64,000 bases of DNA, taken from contig NC_044004.1 of assembly GCF_900496995.4 (NCBI RefSeq), positions 50,436,224 through 50,500,223 of the forward strand. The letters are read 5' to 3'. The notes beneath the pieces were generated by a model. The model saw only the letters and a list, made by a program, of their open reading frames with translations, was not told the DNA's origin and did no database searches. Source of the DNA: Aquila chrysaetos chrysaetos. Taxonomy: Eukaryota > Chordata > Aves > Accipitriformes > Accipitridae. Made by a program: the position numbers and the translations under genes. Each line of letters opens with the position of its first letter. Positions within the stretch are counted from its first letter, which is position 1. Below are positions 35,178 through 47,160 of the stretch, piece by piece.

Positions 35178-35443
35178 GAGTTATCCGTGAGACCTGGGGA
35201 AGATAGAGAAGGAAATCAGGACCTCCACTTGCGGATGCCACAGGCTCCTCGCCACCTCCCCTCAGGGTGAATGAAGATCACCCATCAGGATCTGCCTGTG
35301 ATGCCTCTCCACGCCGCCACTGGGGAGCAGCAGAAGGCTGCAGGAAAGCCCTGACTTGTCCTGCTTTTGCCAGGCTCTCTGAGTTATCCGTGAGACCCGG
35401 GGAAGATGGAGAAGGAAATCAGGACCTCCACTCGCAGATACCA
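35178..35443. repeat. 63-base direct repeat, copies 203 bases apart
   Basis: gagttatccgtgagacc starts one copy at 35178-35240 and the other at 35381-35443. They differ at only a few positions (agatagagaa versus agatggagaa; cttgcggatgcca versus ctcgcagatacca). This suggests a recent local duplication, or two units of a tandem element of about 203 bases. Confidence 0.85.
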
Positions 35444-35769
35444 TAGCCCATGCCCGGCCTTACAGCACCCCTGTCGCACATCCCACCTTCCAGCCTCACA
35501 GGCTGCCACCAAACCCCGCTCAAATCTTCCCTGCACCCTCGCTGAGGAGGTGGGACAAGGTGATAGACTCAGCTAGGAGGCCAAGCCCAGGTTTAGCCCA
35601 GGACAGGATGATGTGGGGGAAGTGTCCTAGCCCTGGTAGCTCTGACCTGGCTCTGGGGCTCTGATCCTTCCACCTTTGGAGCAAAAATCACCGTCAGCCC
35701 ACACCAACAGGGCAGAAGCATCTCTCGGGGGGACAACTGTGCTAGTAGGACATTAGGGGCCTCCCACTT

Positions 35770-35831
35770 GGTGACACACACACTCGTGTGTGTATATATA
35801 CACACACACATACATAGATTCACACACACCT
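35770..35831. repeat. (CA)n/(TG)n/(TA)n compound microsatellite
   Basis: Alternating cacacaca, gtgtgtg, tatata and cacacaca blocks with near inverted symmetry (cacacacactcgtgtgtg). Confidence 0.9.
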
Positions 35832-35834
35832 ATA

Positions 35835-38800
35835 TGGATGTTGAAGGATTGTTTCCAGTCCTTTGATACCCTGCTCCGCTGAGGTGTCTCCTGCCAGGCA
35901 GGTCCATGAGGTTAGTTTATCCTGGACATGGTATTTAAACCAATCTGAAGTGCTGCTGTCCCCCTTGCCGCAGGTTATGACCAAGAGTATGGGAAGATGG
36001 GCAACCCACTCACGAGCAGCTGAGTGTCCCTTGCACAGATGGGTAAGATTGCCTGCAAAGATTAAGCAACACAGTGGCTGGATAAAGGGCAGTGTTAGCT
36101 GCCACTTATAATGACTACAGATTGAATTCATCATTACGGATGTCTTGTTGGCTCTCATGGGCAGTAGCTGACCCCTTATTGTCTCATCTGGCCTCATCTC
36201 TGTGCCCCACCATGCTTTCTGGCACAGGGCCTCCACTCTTCACAGCAGCCACACTGTCGTACACACTTCTTGCTCACCCCTCCAGCCAGTCCTGCTTTCA
36301 GCCAAGCTGCCGCCTCACACTGACATGTTTCTACACTTCGTGTCCAGGACCTGGCAGATCTGACTGGGACCAGGAAACTTACCCCAGAATAACCAGCTGG
36401 CCACACCTTGCTCTTCCCCAAACAGAAGTAAAACTGTTCGTGGAAAAAAAATGGCAGAGGTCTTCCTTTCTATTCTGTTTTTCCATCCTCTACTTAATAG
36501 CTTGAAGTTCCTCCTTGCCCATACCCCGTCTCTGGTTCTGCATTCACCATACAGAGTGAACACGTAGGCAATGACACATTCTCCCTCTGTCCCTTGGCTG
36601 AACTCATTATCTAACAGAGTGAAAACCCAAATCATGATAAAAGGTCCTCCTCTTCCAGAAGCAGCAAGCCCAACATTGCTCCAGCATCAGGTATCTACTG
36701 TTAGCATCACATTGCTGTTTTTAGCTGCTTAGTAAGGCATACCAAGAAAAAGAAACGTCTTTATCATCTCTTCCTTAGATGCACGTAACTTCTCAAGAAA
36801 ACATCTGATCCGTCATTTCTTGGAAAATTAGCCTGCCTTTAACATGCCCCCAGAACAGCTCCTCCCCACCCAGTTTTGACCAGATTTCTTTTTTTAGAAG
36901 AATTTGGCTTTCTGATTTCCAACAGTCTGCAGATTTTTCCTCCTTCTCTGCATACTGAAGGCTGCATCTGCACTTGGCCAGTGCTGCTAGGCTCAGCCAG
37001 AGCAGGGACCAGCTCATACACATCATGGCTTCTCATCTGACCCACCCATGTGTGTTCCCTCCATGAACATCATGGTGCAGGTTGGGATCTGGGTACACTC
37101 AGTCCTCACTGCCAGAAGCACAGTTGGTGTCCTGGACCAGGATGTCCTCCTTGACTCACGATATTGCCCTGGAGTCACTGATGCCTGCTCTCAGCATTTG
37201 CATTAAAACCTCACCTACTTTGATTGCTCCAGACCTGGGACAACAGTGCAGCCCACTGCAAAGTGAAGCACATGGTGAAGGCGCTCATACAGGAAGCAAC
37301 AGCAAACCTCATCCTCTGCCAACACTGCCAGGGTCATTTCTTTAATGATTCCAGGCAGTACTGAGAGCTGCTGGGAGACAAAGGAGGCTATAAAACAGGC
37401 CAATCTGCCCTCCTCTCAGGCTATCACAGCAGATCTTACTTATTGCCAGTGAGCAATAAAGCATTATAACCCTGGGACAGCTTGTGCTCCACACATCACC
37501 TCCCTTTCTTGTTCCCCAAGGAGCTTTCCACAAAATCAAGGAGGGAAAAGCCACAAAGAAAAAGAAATGATGCTTAAGGAGGAGAGAGAGAACTGGGAAA
37601 ATGTGCAGTCCTCCCCGAAACCTCATCCGGGTTCCAGTGATCAGCATTTCTTGAGCCAGACAAGGTGTCTCCATCTAATAGTCCTTGATGGCTTTTTCTT
37701 CAAGGTATCCCTTTTTGAACTCTTGCAAGCCTCAATATCCCACAGCGGCACTTCCTCCTCTCAGCTCTGCACTGTGGGAAGAAACCAGCTCTTCTTGCTT
37801 CCTTTTAACAGGCCACCCAAGAGCTTCACCTGGTGAAAGACAGCTTCTCCTTGGCTGCTCACAGCTGTACCTCATCTGTCCTCTCAAGGCTGAATAACCC
37901 TACCCTGTTCCTGGTGTAGAAACTATCCCAGACCTTTAAAAATACTTGGTGCTCTCCTCTGGCACTGGGGAGACCATAGTTGTGCAGAGCATCTGAGACA
38001 TGGGCACACCCTGGCTGCAGATACACTGCTGCAAGCGGCATTTCCATTTTGTTCCTTTCCTAGCTATTCCTAAGGTCTGTCTCAGACATGGTAAGGGTTA
38101 ATCCATTCCTTGGCATCCAGAGAGCTGCAGCTGGCAGCCAGGTGCCTGTGAAACAGAGCATCCCTGCTGCTGGCACATACCTGCACAGCTTCTTGTTCAT
38201 GCCGTGCTGTGCTGGGATGCAGTGTGGCCAACCCTCACTCTTCAGCCAGAAGTGGGGCTTCTCACCTTGCACAATCGGCTTGGGTTTGAGCACAAACCCA
38301 GTGCAAATCCCAGATGTAGGATTTCATGTATGAAATGCAGAGATTTCCTTGCATCTCTGTTGCTACCATGCAGTGAGCTGCCACATACTTCCAGGCTGAT
38401 TCTTCTCCTCCAAAAGCTCTTCAGAGGCAGGCAAGAGCACGTTGTCCTAAACGACTGAGTTACCTCAACCTGGCACACAACGAGAGAGGTGACAAGATCA
38501 GGTTAGCGCTGACCATGAAATCTCTCCCATTGCCTTGCAGGGTGCTGCTCTTCAGCATCAGCACTTGCACTTACCAGGGCAGATGGCACGGTGCACTCCA
38601 AGGGAGAGAAGGGCAAGTTCTGGAGACCCATACTGCTTTAAAATAGATGCACGCATATTTTTGTTCATCACGGCCCATTCATGTCTTCCTTCTTGATTGG
38701 CAGTGCTGGAAACAACATTAGCTGCATGGGAAATGTGCCTTGCTGTCTGCTTCTCATACCGCAAGAGCACAGTAGACACCTTTTGGTGTAGGGTTCCAGG

Positions 38801-41800
38801 AATGGCATGCTAACATCAGGCTGTCCACAGATCACCTTGAGGATATTAGCCTGGGAGACCCAACAGTTGTGATCATACTGGCTGGACTTGGTACAAATCT
38901 TGTCACTTCCTAAGCACATGTTTTGCTTGGGGACTTTTGTCACCTTCCCCTCTCCTGCTAGGTCTCCAGACCATAGGATTAAGAGATGAAAAGCAGTAGG
39001 ATGGGGTCAGTCCCTTGCCGTCTGGCATCACCATGCAGCCCCTGCTGCCAAAGTCAGTCACCAGCAGCTGTTCCCCTTACCTAGCAGACACCAGGAAGGT
39101 GGGCAGTTGGAGCAAGAAGGGCATCAGCCCAGGCAACTACAGCTGTTTGCTATTGTAGGACCCACATTTTGCAGTGGGCTTTGGTAGGTCCTGTTGAATG
39201 TCTGTCTGCCTTGAGTCTGGAATGAGCAGAGAAATCCCAATGCTCAAGCGAAGAGGAGCACTCCAGGAAGATTCGATGGGAACAAGAGACATAGGCAGGG
39301 TTGGTATTCCTCCCTGGAATAACACTGCCTAAATCCTACTGATTGCAAAAGTCTCATGCAGGATGAGCATTTTGGCTTTATTTCATGACTCACGGCAGCT
39401 TTGCTCTCTGCCAGATCAAACTGCACCACACACCGCTTTACACTGACGGGGCTTTTAGACCCATGCAAAACACTGCTGTTGCCGTACTACCCAAAAGCAG
39501 GCACCCGGGGAGCTGTGGCTGCGTCCAGAGCATCTTGCTTAATCCCATGAATACCAGTCCCCACAAAAATAGAAACAATCGCCTTCTCACAGGGGAGCTT
39601 GCTGTATCAAGTTTCTAGCGCTCACAGCAACTAAGATAAACTAATATTATCTTTGTGGCTGGTAGATTAAATGGTTTCTTTCCTGTAATGTTAAATAAAT
39701 GAGGGATTTTTTTTGTGTGTTTTGGGGAAGCAGGGGTCTGGAGTATCTCCTCACCTTTATGACATATTGCGCCCACTTAATTTTTTGCATTGATGACATG
39801 GAAAGTGTGCTTGAAGCCAAAAATGGAGCGCGTTTGCCATACATAGCAAGTGTGTTGGCAGAGAAAGGCTGGTTCAGCTAATCAAGCAGCCTGCATTATT
39901 TAAAACAATCCTAAACCTCCAGCGGGCCCTGCAGTTAGCACATCATCTCCGGGGCTCAGCATCTGGGACAATGCTGCCATGGCAAACTCGCTGGGATGAG
40001 ACTGGGAAACAAGCGGAGGAGAGAGCCCTGTAGCCATGGCTCTGACACTGCCTCAATTTTCATATAAGAAATATTCAAATAGGCTTGCCAAGACTGCTTT
40101 AGAGGGTAGTCTCCCATCTCAGGGTAGGGTTTTAATTTCCAACATGTAGTCTTTCTTTCATTTTACTGCCAGAATTTTAATCATCTTCAAATGAATAAAT
40201 GCAAAAGATTTGCCTACACGCTCACTGCTGCTCACTGTAACTTCATCTTGTCTCAGGTGGCTGTTGGTAAGACGCCCCACCAGCTCTCCCTGGAAAACCT
40301 GAGGGAAGATTTTTAAATCTCCTGTAATTTGACCTGTCTGTTCAAGCGGGATGCCCAGAAGCTACTGAGGTGCTGATTTTTAAGGTGTGCAAGGCCTTTC
40401 TCAGAGACTGGCAGTCTCCCAGGAGGTGCCCAAATGCACGGGGAAGTGCTGACATCCACCCTCCGGAGCACGGTCGCCTCTCGAGAAGCGGGCGGTCTCT
40501 GCATTTTCCCTTCAGAGCAATGTGGGAGTGTTGGCGCTGAGCATTTTGTTGTCACTTGGAAGGACTGTGCCACTAAGTCCTGGGACATAAAGCGCTGCAC
40601 TCATTTTCTTCTTTTAGGGTGGGACCCTCTTTCATTCCTCCCAGCTCACTCTGGCTTAACCCCATTACCTATAAGCAGTGGTTGCTTGATACTGGCCATT
40701 CAGTCTGTGGGTCCCTTTCTCAAAACCTTTTAAACCCACAGGTCAACAGCAAGCCATAGGTCACCATTAGACCCAAGCATAATAAAGGCCTCCAATACAT
40801 CCCGGTTCCAGGAAAATCAAGCCCAGTAGAGGCGGGAGACCTCCTGGCAGGACCTCCCTTCCTCCCTGCAGTGCCATCAGCCAAAGACACAGAGCAACAA
40901 GGCAATGTGGGCTGCTCTCTCCGCTTTCCATGAGACCATTTGCTTTTCTCCTGCCCCAAGCACCCTCAGGGTATGCTCTTGCCACCACGAAGGAAGAGCT
41001 TCACAGGGAACGGCAGGCTTGTGACCTTCAGCGCACCTCTTTCCTGCAGTGAGTTGATGCTGCCAATCCCTTTGGAAAGCCCTGGGGCTGGCTGTAGCAG
41101 CAAGTCTACTGCAAACTAGAGCTCTGGGCAGCCACAGATTGCAGCATCTAGCACAAATGCATGACCCGGCTACTTTTTTTCTGGGAAACAAAGATGTGTG
41201 AGCCTTGGGACCATGACTATGGGGCTCTTCATTCCTCGGAGCTGCACTGATCCAGCCAAACACGTTCGCTGTGGCCTTGTGGCTTTTTTTGGGAAGTATC
41301 AAGGGGCAGATGACACCAACATGAGCAGACAGTGCTGCCTGAGCTGGCTGGGAGGGAGATGGGGAGGGTGCATGGGATGCTGTCATGCAGGAGATGCTGG
41401 GTGTGGTTGGCATTGCATCCCACATGGTTGAGGTGAGAAGCTGTCCTGAGCAGGCTGTGTGGTGTGGAGATACCAGGGTAAAGACAGGGCAGCCCAGAAT
41501 CTTCAGCATGTGTGAGTCGTCCACATATCTAAAGTATGCCAGGATGTAGATTGCCTTATTCTTGAAGAAAACAGAGTTTTTTAACCTAGCACCCACCATC
41601 ACAGCCCCCATCTCCAGTTAAGGCAGTCCCAGGCCCTTTGGGGAGATGATAAAGGCCATAGGAGATGAAAGGTAACTGGGACAAGCTCAAGGGCTGTGAA
41701 ACTTCCTCCCGCATTAGCCGCACACACATATAACCTGCCAGGCTGTTTGGTTTTTCGGAGATAACCCCAGGGTTACACACTCAGGAGCGCAGTCTGTCTG

Positions 41801-44800
41801 AGCCTGCCAGCACCTCCCAGTGCCTCCCAGCCTCAGTGAGAGCCCCAAGCCCAGGCAGCCTCCAGGGCAGAGCACAGCACAGCACGAGGACCAGAGGGCA
41901 TGGTAAATAACTGTGGCTTGTTTAAACAGCCCCAGCCTCGCGGCAAAAGGTAAAACAGCAGGAGTGAGACTTGGGCAGCTTTTGGCCTTGCAGGACTACC
42001 ACGAAACCAGCCACCAGATGTTTCCTCAAGTGCCCTGCCTACCTCCAGAGGAAGGGGCGAAGTAAGATGCTCAGTCTCAGTGCAGACACCTGGGGTTTAG
42101 CCCCTCCGGGGGTGGCTGGCATTACAGTCACTGCTGAGCCACGCCAGCCTGGCAGGGCACAAGCGCTTTGTCCCGAGGGTACCTGAGAGGTGATCGAGCA
42201 CCTGGCTGCATCCCAGCAGGATGCCAGGGGAAGGCTTCTTCACAGAGGGGGAGTCTGACCCCCCTAACCACCTGGGAGGGACACGGGAGCCTGGCGGCTC
42301 CTGTCTCCAGCTGCAGCTCAAGGCCTGGCAAGGGGCTGTGTTGACTTTGTGCTCCAGGGCTGCACAGGCACGTGTACAGAGCTCACCACCCTGCGCAGCG
42401 GCTGTTCTCAGAATAAGTCCGGGACTTCAGCCCTGAAGCTGGCAGCGCTCACAGCACACCATCTCCATCTGATCGGCGGCCAGGACAGACCCCAGAGCTG
42501 CCCTCCTGCTCCCTGTGCAATGAGGGCAGAGGGTGCCCCAAGCCAGGCAGGGAAAGACCCCACTGGGTCCTGCAATCTGTGCCACCTACCACAGGGGAGC
42601 TTCAGGACGCTTTCTCAGATCCCCTGTTTCATCATCACAGTCCTGCCATCAGGCGAAGCAGAGGGACCATTCCCATCAGCTCAGCATTGGGCAGAGTTAA
42701 GGTGATTTAGTCTGAAAGTCCTTGATGCTCCATTTCTGGCTTTTTGAGCCTGCTCCCTGGCCGTGCTCAGTTTCCTGCACTTCTGTGGAGACAGCAAAGC
42801 TTTCTATTGCTACATTCAGCCCTTGTTTCACTTTGCTCTTGAATGCCACTACAGGGTAGAGATAGAGAGAGAGAATGGAAACATAGCGGGCCAGGAGCAG
42901 AAAGGAGGAGAAGGCTGGGCAACTGTCTGCAGCTGGTTTCCCAATAACTCTGCATGAGTTTGGGGAGAGGATTGCTGCCAGAGGATTTTCGGTGTGTTTA
43001 CATTGCATCTCCACTGGATGTGAAACAGGCACTTTAACCGAATGGACTCTTCGCCAGCCTTTCAACCACCTCTGCAGAGCTGGGACTCCCATGTTCCTCT
43101 TATATTTGCAAGAAGGGAAATATGGGTTTCCACTGCCATCCTCCAGGCCTGCCTAGAGGAGAAGTCTGCGTTAGACTAAATAAACTCTGTGTTGACAGGG
43201 GCCCTGAGGAAAGGGCTGCACAGAGGCACTTGCTTAAGACGCAGCTGCCTGTGCCTGAGGCAGATCAGCAGCAACCTCCCAGGGAGTCCAGACAGCCAGG
43301 GAAAGGGAAACCTTGCGGTCCCCAGAGGCATGAGAGGGAAGCCACATTGCTTCTTGCTGGAGGCATCTTCTGGAAGGCATTTGCTCACCATGTTTGTTTG
43401 AAGCCTGGAGTTAAGATTGAACTAATCAGACATTAGCCCTGTGCAGCCCAAAGAGCACCTGCCACAGACACAGGTGACTTTGCAACAATATCCACAGAGA
43501 ACACATCTTTGCTGGCTACGACCGCTCAACGTGAGCACCTGCTTGCTTTTTTCCTCCAAACTGAGTCCAGGCTGAGACTGAAAGGCATTAAACAACTGAA
43601 AAAGCTTGGAGAGAGCTTGAATAGCCTTTTTCACAAGATGAAAGGAAGCGCAAAGTTAGGACACAGTTTACTTACAGGTTAAAAAATAGTCTCCAGTAGT
43701 CACATGGCCACACAGTAGCTGGCTGCCACTTTGTTTGGCACTGGGCTTATCCAGCATGCTCCTCCCGAGTGCCAGCCCATGCCTGCCTCTTGCAGTCTCT
43801 ACCTTACCCCAGAAAGGAGTATGCTTTACCTCACGCTTGGGCCCATTGATCAAGATATCTCAGATGACCCAGTAAAAGAGCTCAGGAAAGCTCGGGGGCC
43901 TCTTTTGGATGACCTTCGGTCACTGTCAGACCTGGTCACTGAAACAGGAATTGGGTCACAACCTCTGGTAAGAGCAAAACTCATCTCGCACAGGAAAGGC
44001 AAACCATGAGGGAGCCTCCAGTTGCTGCTCCAGTTTTTGGAGCTGAAACCTGACTTTGATCTGCCCCTGAATTTACACCTTGCTCTGACGCCAATGTCTG
44101 CACTGGCTTTGGGTCAGACGCTTCAGACCAAACTCCAGGAGACTGCCTGTGGACAGGATGATGATAAGCACCACCGCAGTCCTGTGAGGCACAGAAACTT
44201 ATGAAAACCATCTTTTCCGCTCTTCCTGTGATGTTCCCTAAACCAGGCCAGCACAGTAGCAACCCATGATGAGAATGCTATGGCTGACTGTGCCTCCAAA
44301 ACCTCACCCAGGGAGGCAAAGGCTAAGGCTGGGGAACTTGGAAGGGCAGCAGGGAGAGCTGTGCCCACCACAGGGCCTGGGACATCCCAGAGAGAGGCCA
44401 GGGAGGGCTGTGCAGCTTCTGGGGTCCTACCTCAGTGGCCAAGCTTGGTGACCTCTTGGATGACATTCTGACAGTGATGCTTTTGCATTTGAAGCACGGG
44501 GCACACGCCACACAATTCGAAGGACTGCCTGGCACTCTACAAAGCAATAAGAAACACCACCAGCAAGCAGCTGGACCGGGCAAAGCAGTCTGCTGTGCAT
44601 GGCTCAGCAGGCAGGGCCAGTCCTCATCACCTAGGGGTTCCATGGAGGCCAGCTCAAGCTCTGGGGACTGCCTGGAAGAATGACCCCTCTCTTCTTGCAG
44701 CTCTGTGTAGGGCAAGCAAAGGACAGTCTCCACAGTGCGTTTGAGACACACCACGTGTCACTCGCCCCATGCGAGTCTCCTCAGGAGTGAAATGTGACAC

Positions 44801-45710
44801 TGAGTGCGTGGGGCAGGTGTCACCTCCTTGCATACCAAGCCCCACTGCCCCAGCCCATGTGTCCATATGAGGCATTCCCCAGCTGCCCTTTTCACTATTT
44901 CAGGACCACTTGAATTCCTGGGTCTTATCAGGCTTTTTCTAGACACGTGAGCCCTTGAGCTCAAACGCCACTAGGCCACATCTGGGCCCTTCCTTGTCTC
45001 TGCAGCGAGCCAGCTGCACAGAAGTTGGGGTGCCAGCATTGACATAAAGGGCAGCTTTTGGATGATAAACTGTTTTTTTGCTCAGAGGATCACAGAAATC
45101 ACAGACTCTCAGGCTGCAACTTCTCATGGCCCTGTTTATTATCAAGCAGAGACTCATTTCACCTGCCACAGGGCAGGCACCTTTGCGTTTTACACCAGTG
45201 ATGCTCACCAGTACCCTTGCTGCTGGTCCCAACTCTCCCAGTACAGGGTACTTGGAGTTACCAGTGCTGCCCAGGTTCTCCAGCTGAAGCATGTTGGTGG
45301 GGAAGCGTCATCTCAGAATGGCCATTGCTACCTGTCCCCACAGGTGATTTCAAGCTATTTGCAAACCCCAGGAGCATTTCTACGTGGGAGCCCTTGGGTA
45401 GGGAGGAGGAGTTGGGCAGCCTTGCTCTTTGCTCTGCAGCTGTCCCTCTGCCATAGGATTTTGCCTTCTGTGAAGATTTCTAGGGAGAAATTCCAATCTA
45501 CCTGTGACACTGTGAGTCCTTAAGCTCAAATGTGGTCCATCCCCCACACACCCTGTCTGGTAGGGAACTATGGCAGATGCCTGAGGAACAGAAGAGCTGG
45601 ACAAGCCTGTAGTGATTCCTCTCTGGATTACTTTCCCAGCCAGTGCAATTTGCAGATCAAGGATTTCCTGAAAAGGCAGCAGTGTCTTTGTGTGCAACGG
45701 TGGCATTTTT
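35835..45710. other. Gene-poor interval, no gene recognised
   Basis: Nearly 10 kb with only short, unsupported open frames on both strands. I see no domain-bearing exon with fitting splice sites and no RNA gene that I can support. A piece near 37865-37910 (cctctcaaggctgaataaccc) faintly resembles CR1, but it is too short to call. Confidence 0.45.
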
Positions 45711-45714
45711 TCTT

Positions 45715-45835
45715 CTGTGAATGTGTCTGGTCCCTTTTTGAACTCGCATCAGTTTTTAGCATCCACAAGGTTCTGTGACAGGGAGTTGCACATTTTACGT
45801 ACACCTCCTTTACAAATGGAAAAAATTAAGAGTGG
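45715..45835 (-). mobile_element. Ancient CR1/L3-type LINE fragment
   Basis: The sequence ctggtccctttttgaactcgcatc...tagcatccacaaggttctgtgacagggagttgcac resembles the conserved 3' portion of old CR1/L3 elements (reverse orientation) that recurs in vertebrate genomes. It is highly diverged. Confidence 0.45.
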
Positions 45836-46364
45836 TCTGATGCTAGCAGCTAATGGGATGACAGGATCTCTGATATAATCTTCATTCACGTAGAAAGTCT
45901 TAGACCAGAGTGAGTGGTGAAACAAACCAGCCAAACTTACTTAAGACAACAGCGCAGATGGCAGCTGAACATGTCGTGGGTAACAGCAACACCCAGCACA
46001 AACCCATCTGGTCCACGGCAGGAGCTAAGGCAAGCGGGAATCTTCAGAGTTGCAAGAGTCACATCGTGCACTGTGGGCAAAGGTCTGTGAGCCAGATCAC
46101 TTGCACACAGCCCACAGATAGGCTTATTTGCTTTATGCAGAATAAGATACCTCTGCATTAGTAAGAGATGCATGTGTTTACCTTAGATTAGGATAACTTG
46201 GCTTTTGCATATTTGATTGCTTCCTACAGATTAGGACAATTTTATATTGGTAATAAATGAATTAAAGGAAGGGCTTTGCCCTGAGACAGTAGTGAGCTCA
46301 TGCTCATCTGCTATTTCCTATCTGCCAGTGCTTTGAGACCTTTACTAAACCATTTTGAGAGTCA

Positions 46365-46392
46365 TCCTTTTCTTTCTTTCTTTCTCCTCTCT
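46365..46392. repeat. (TTTC)n short repeat
   Basis: About four ttttc/tttc units followed by ctcctctc. Confidence 0.7.
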
Positions 46393-46739
46393 TAGCCACA
46401 TAATGCTGGATTTCATACCACACTGATATACGAGTTCTCCATGTCTTACCTGCCACCCATCCTGTATTTGCTCATTGCACCACATACTTTTAATTTTAAG
46501 CACTGTGGTTTTTTGCCTGTTCGTGAGAGCCTTGGTCCCCTGAGATGGGTCTGTGAACTCCCGCAGACTGCATCAGGGGGATCAGTAGCCATCGATGCTT
46601 TCCAGGGGCAACAGTTTCAAATGGGGAAATATAACGTAATCATACAATCATGCACAGCTCTATGTGGAAGGGAGCTCTGGAGGTGTCTGTCCCCTCCCCA
46701 CTCCTTGCATGAGGGCCACACTCAGAGTCAGGTCAGAAT

Positions 46740-47160
46740 CTCTGGGGCTGCATCCAGGCGAGGCTTGATCGTCCCCAAGGATGGAGATGCCACCACCTCT
46801 CTGGGCCATGTACTGCTGCCCCATTCTCATGGAGCAGAGCGGTTTCCACCTATCCCGTCAGAGGTGCCTCTTGGCTCTTGTCCTTTCACCAGGCACCTCT
46901 GAGAAAGGCTCTGCATTCCCTGTCTACCTTTCAGGCAGTGGAAGATGCATCCGTTCCCCCGCTGGCCGTCTTTCTGGGCTGAAGAAGCCCAGCTCCCTCA
47001 GTCTCTCCTTATTCGCCATGCACTCCACACAACTCGGCGGCTGCTGCCGGGCTGCAGCTTGTCACCATTTCTCTCGCACCGGGGAACCAGACTGGGCACA
47101 GTGCTCCATGTACAGCCTCGGCAGTGCCCAGTGGTGGGGAACACAACCCTGGGGATGATT
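46740..47160 (-). mobile_element. Old CR1 LINE fragment
   Basis: Minus-oriented CR1 text, strongly diverged: caaggatggagatgccacca at the low end and gggctgaagaagcccagctccctcag in the middle. The high end (actgggcacagtgctccatg) corresponds to the part about 400 bases from the CR1 3' end. The order matches the long copy at 2.1-5.2 kb. Confidence 0.65.

Noticed and set aside
41000-41611. 244-codon minus-strand frame at 40877-41611
   Set aside because: It has no domain or recognisable family. The sequence reads as ordinary non-coding DNA with a chance open frame.
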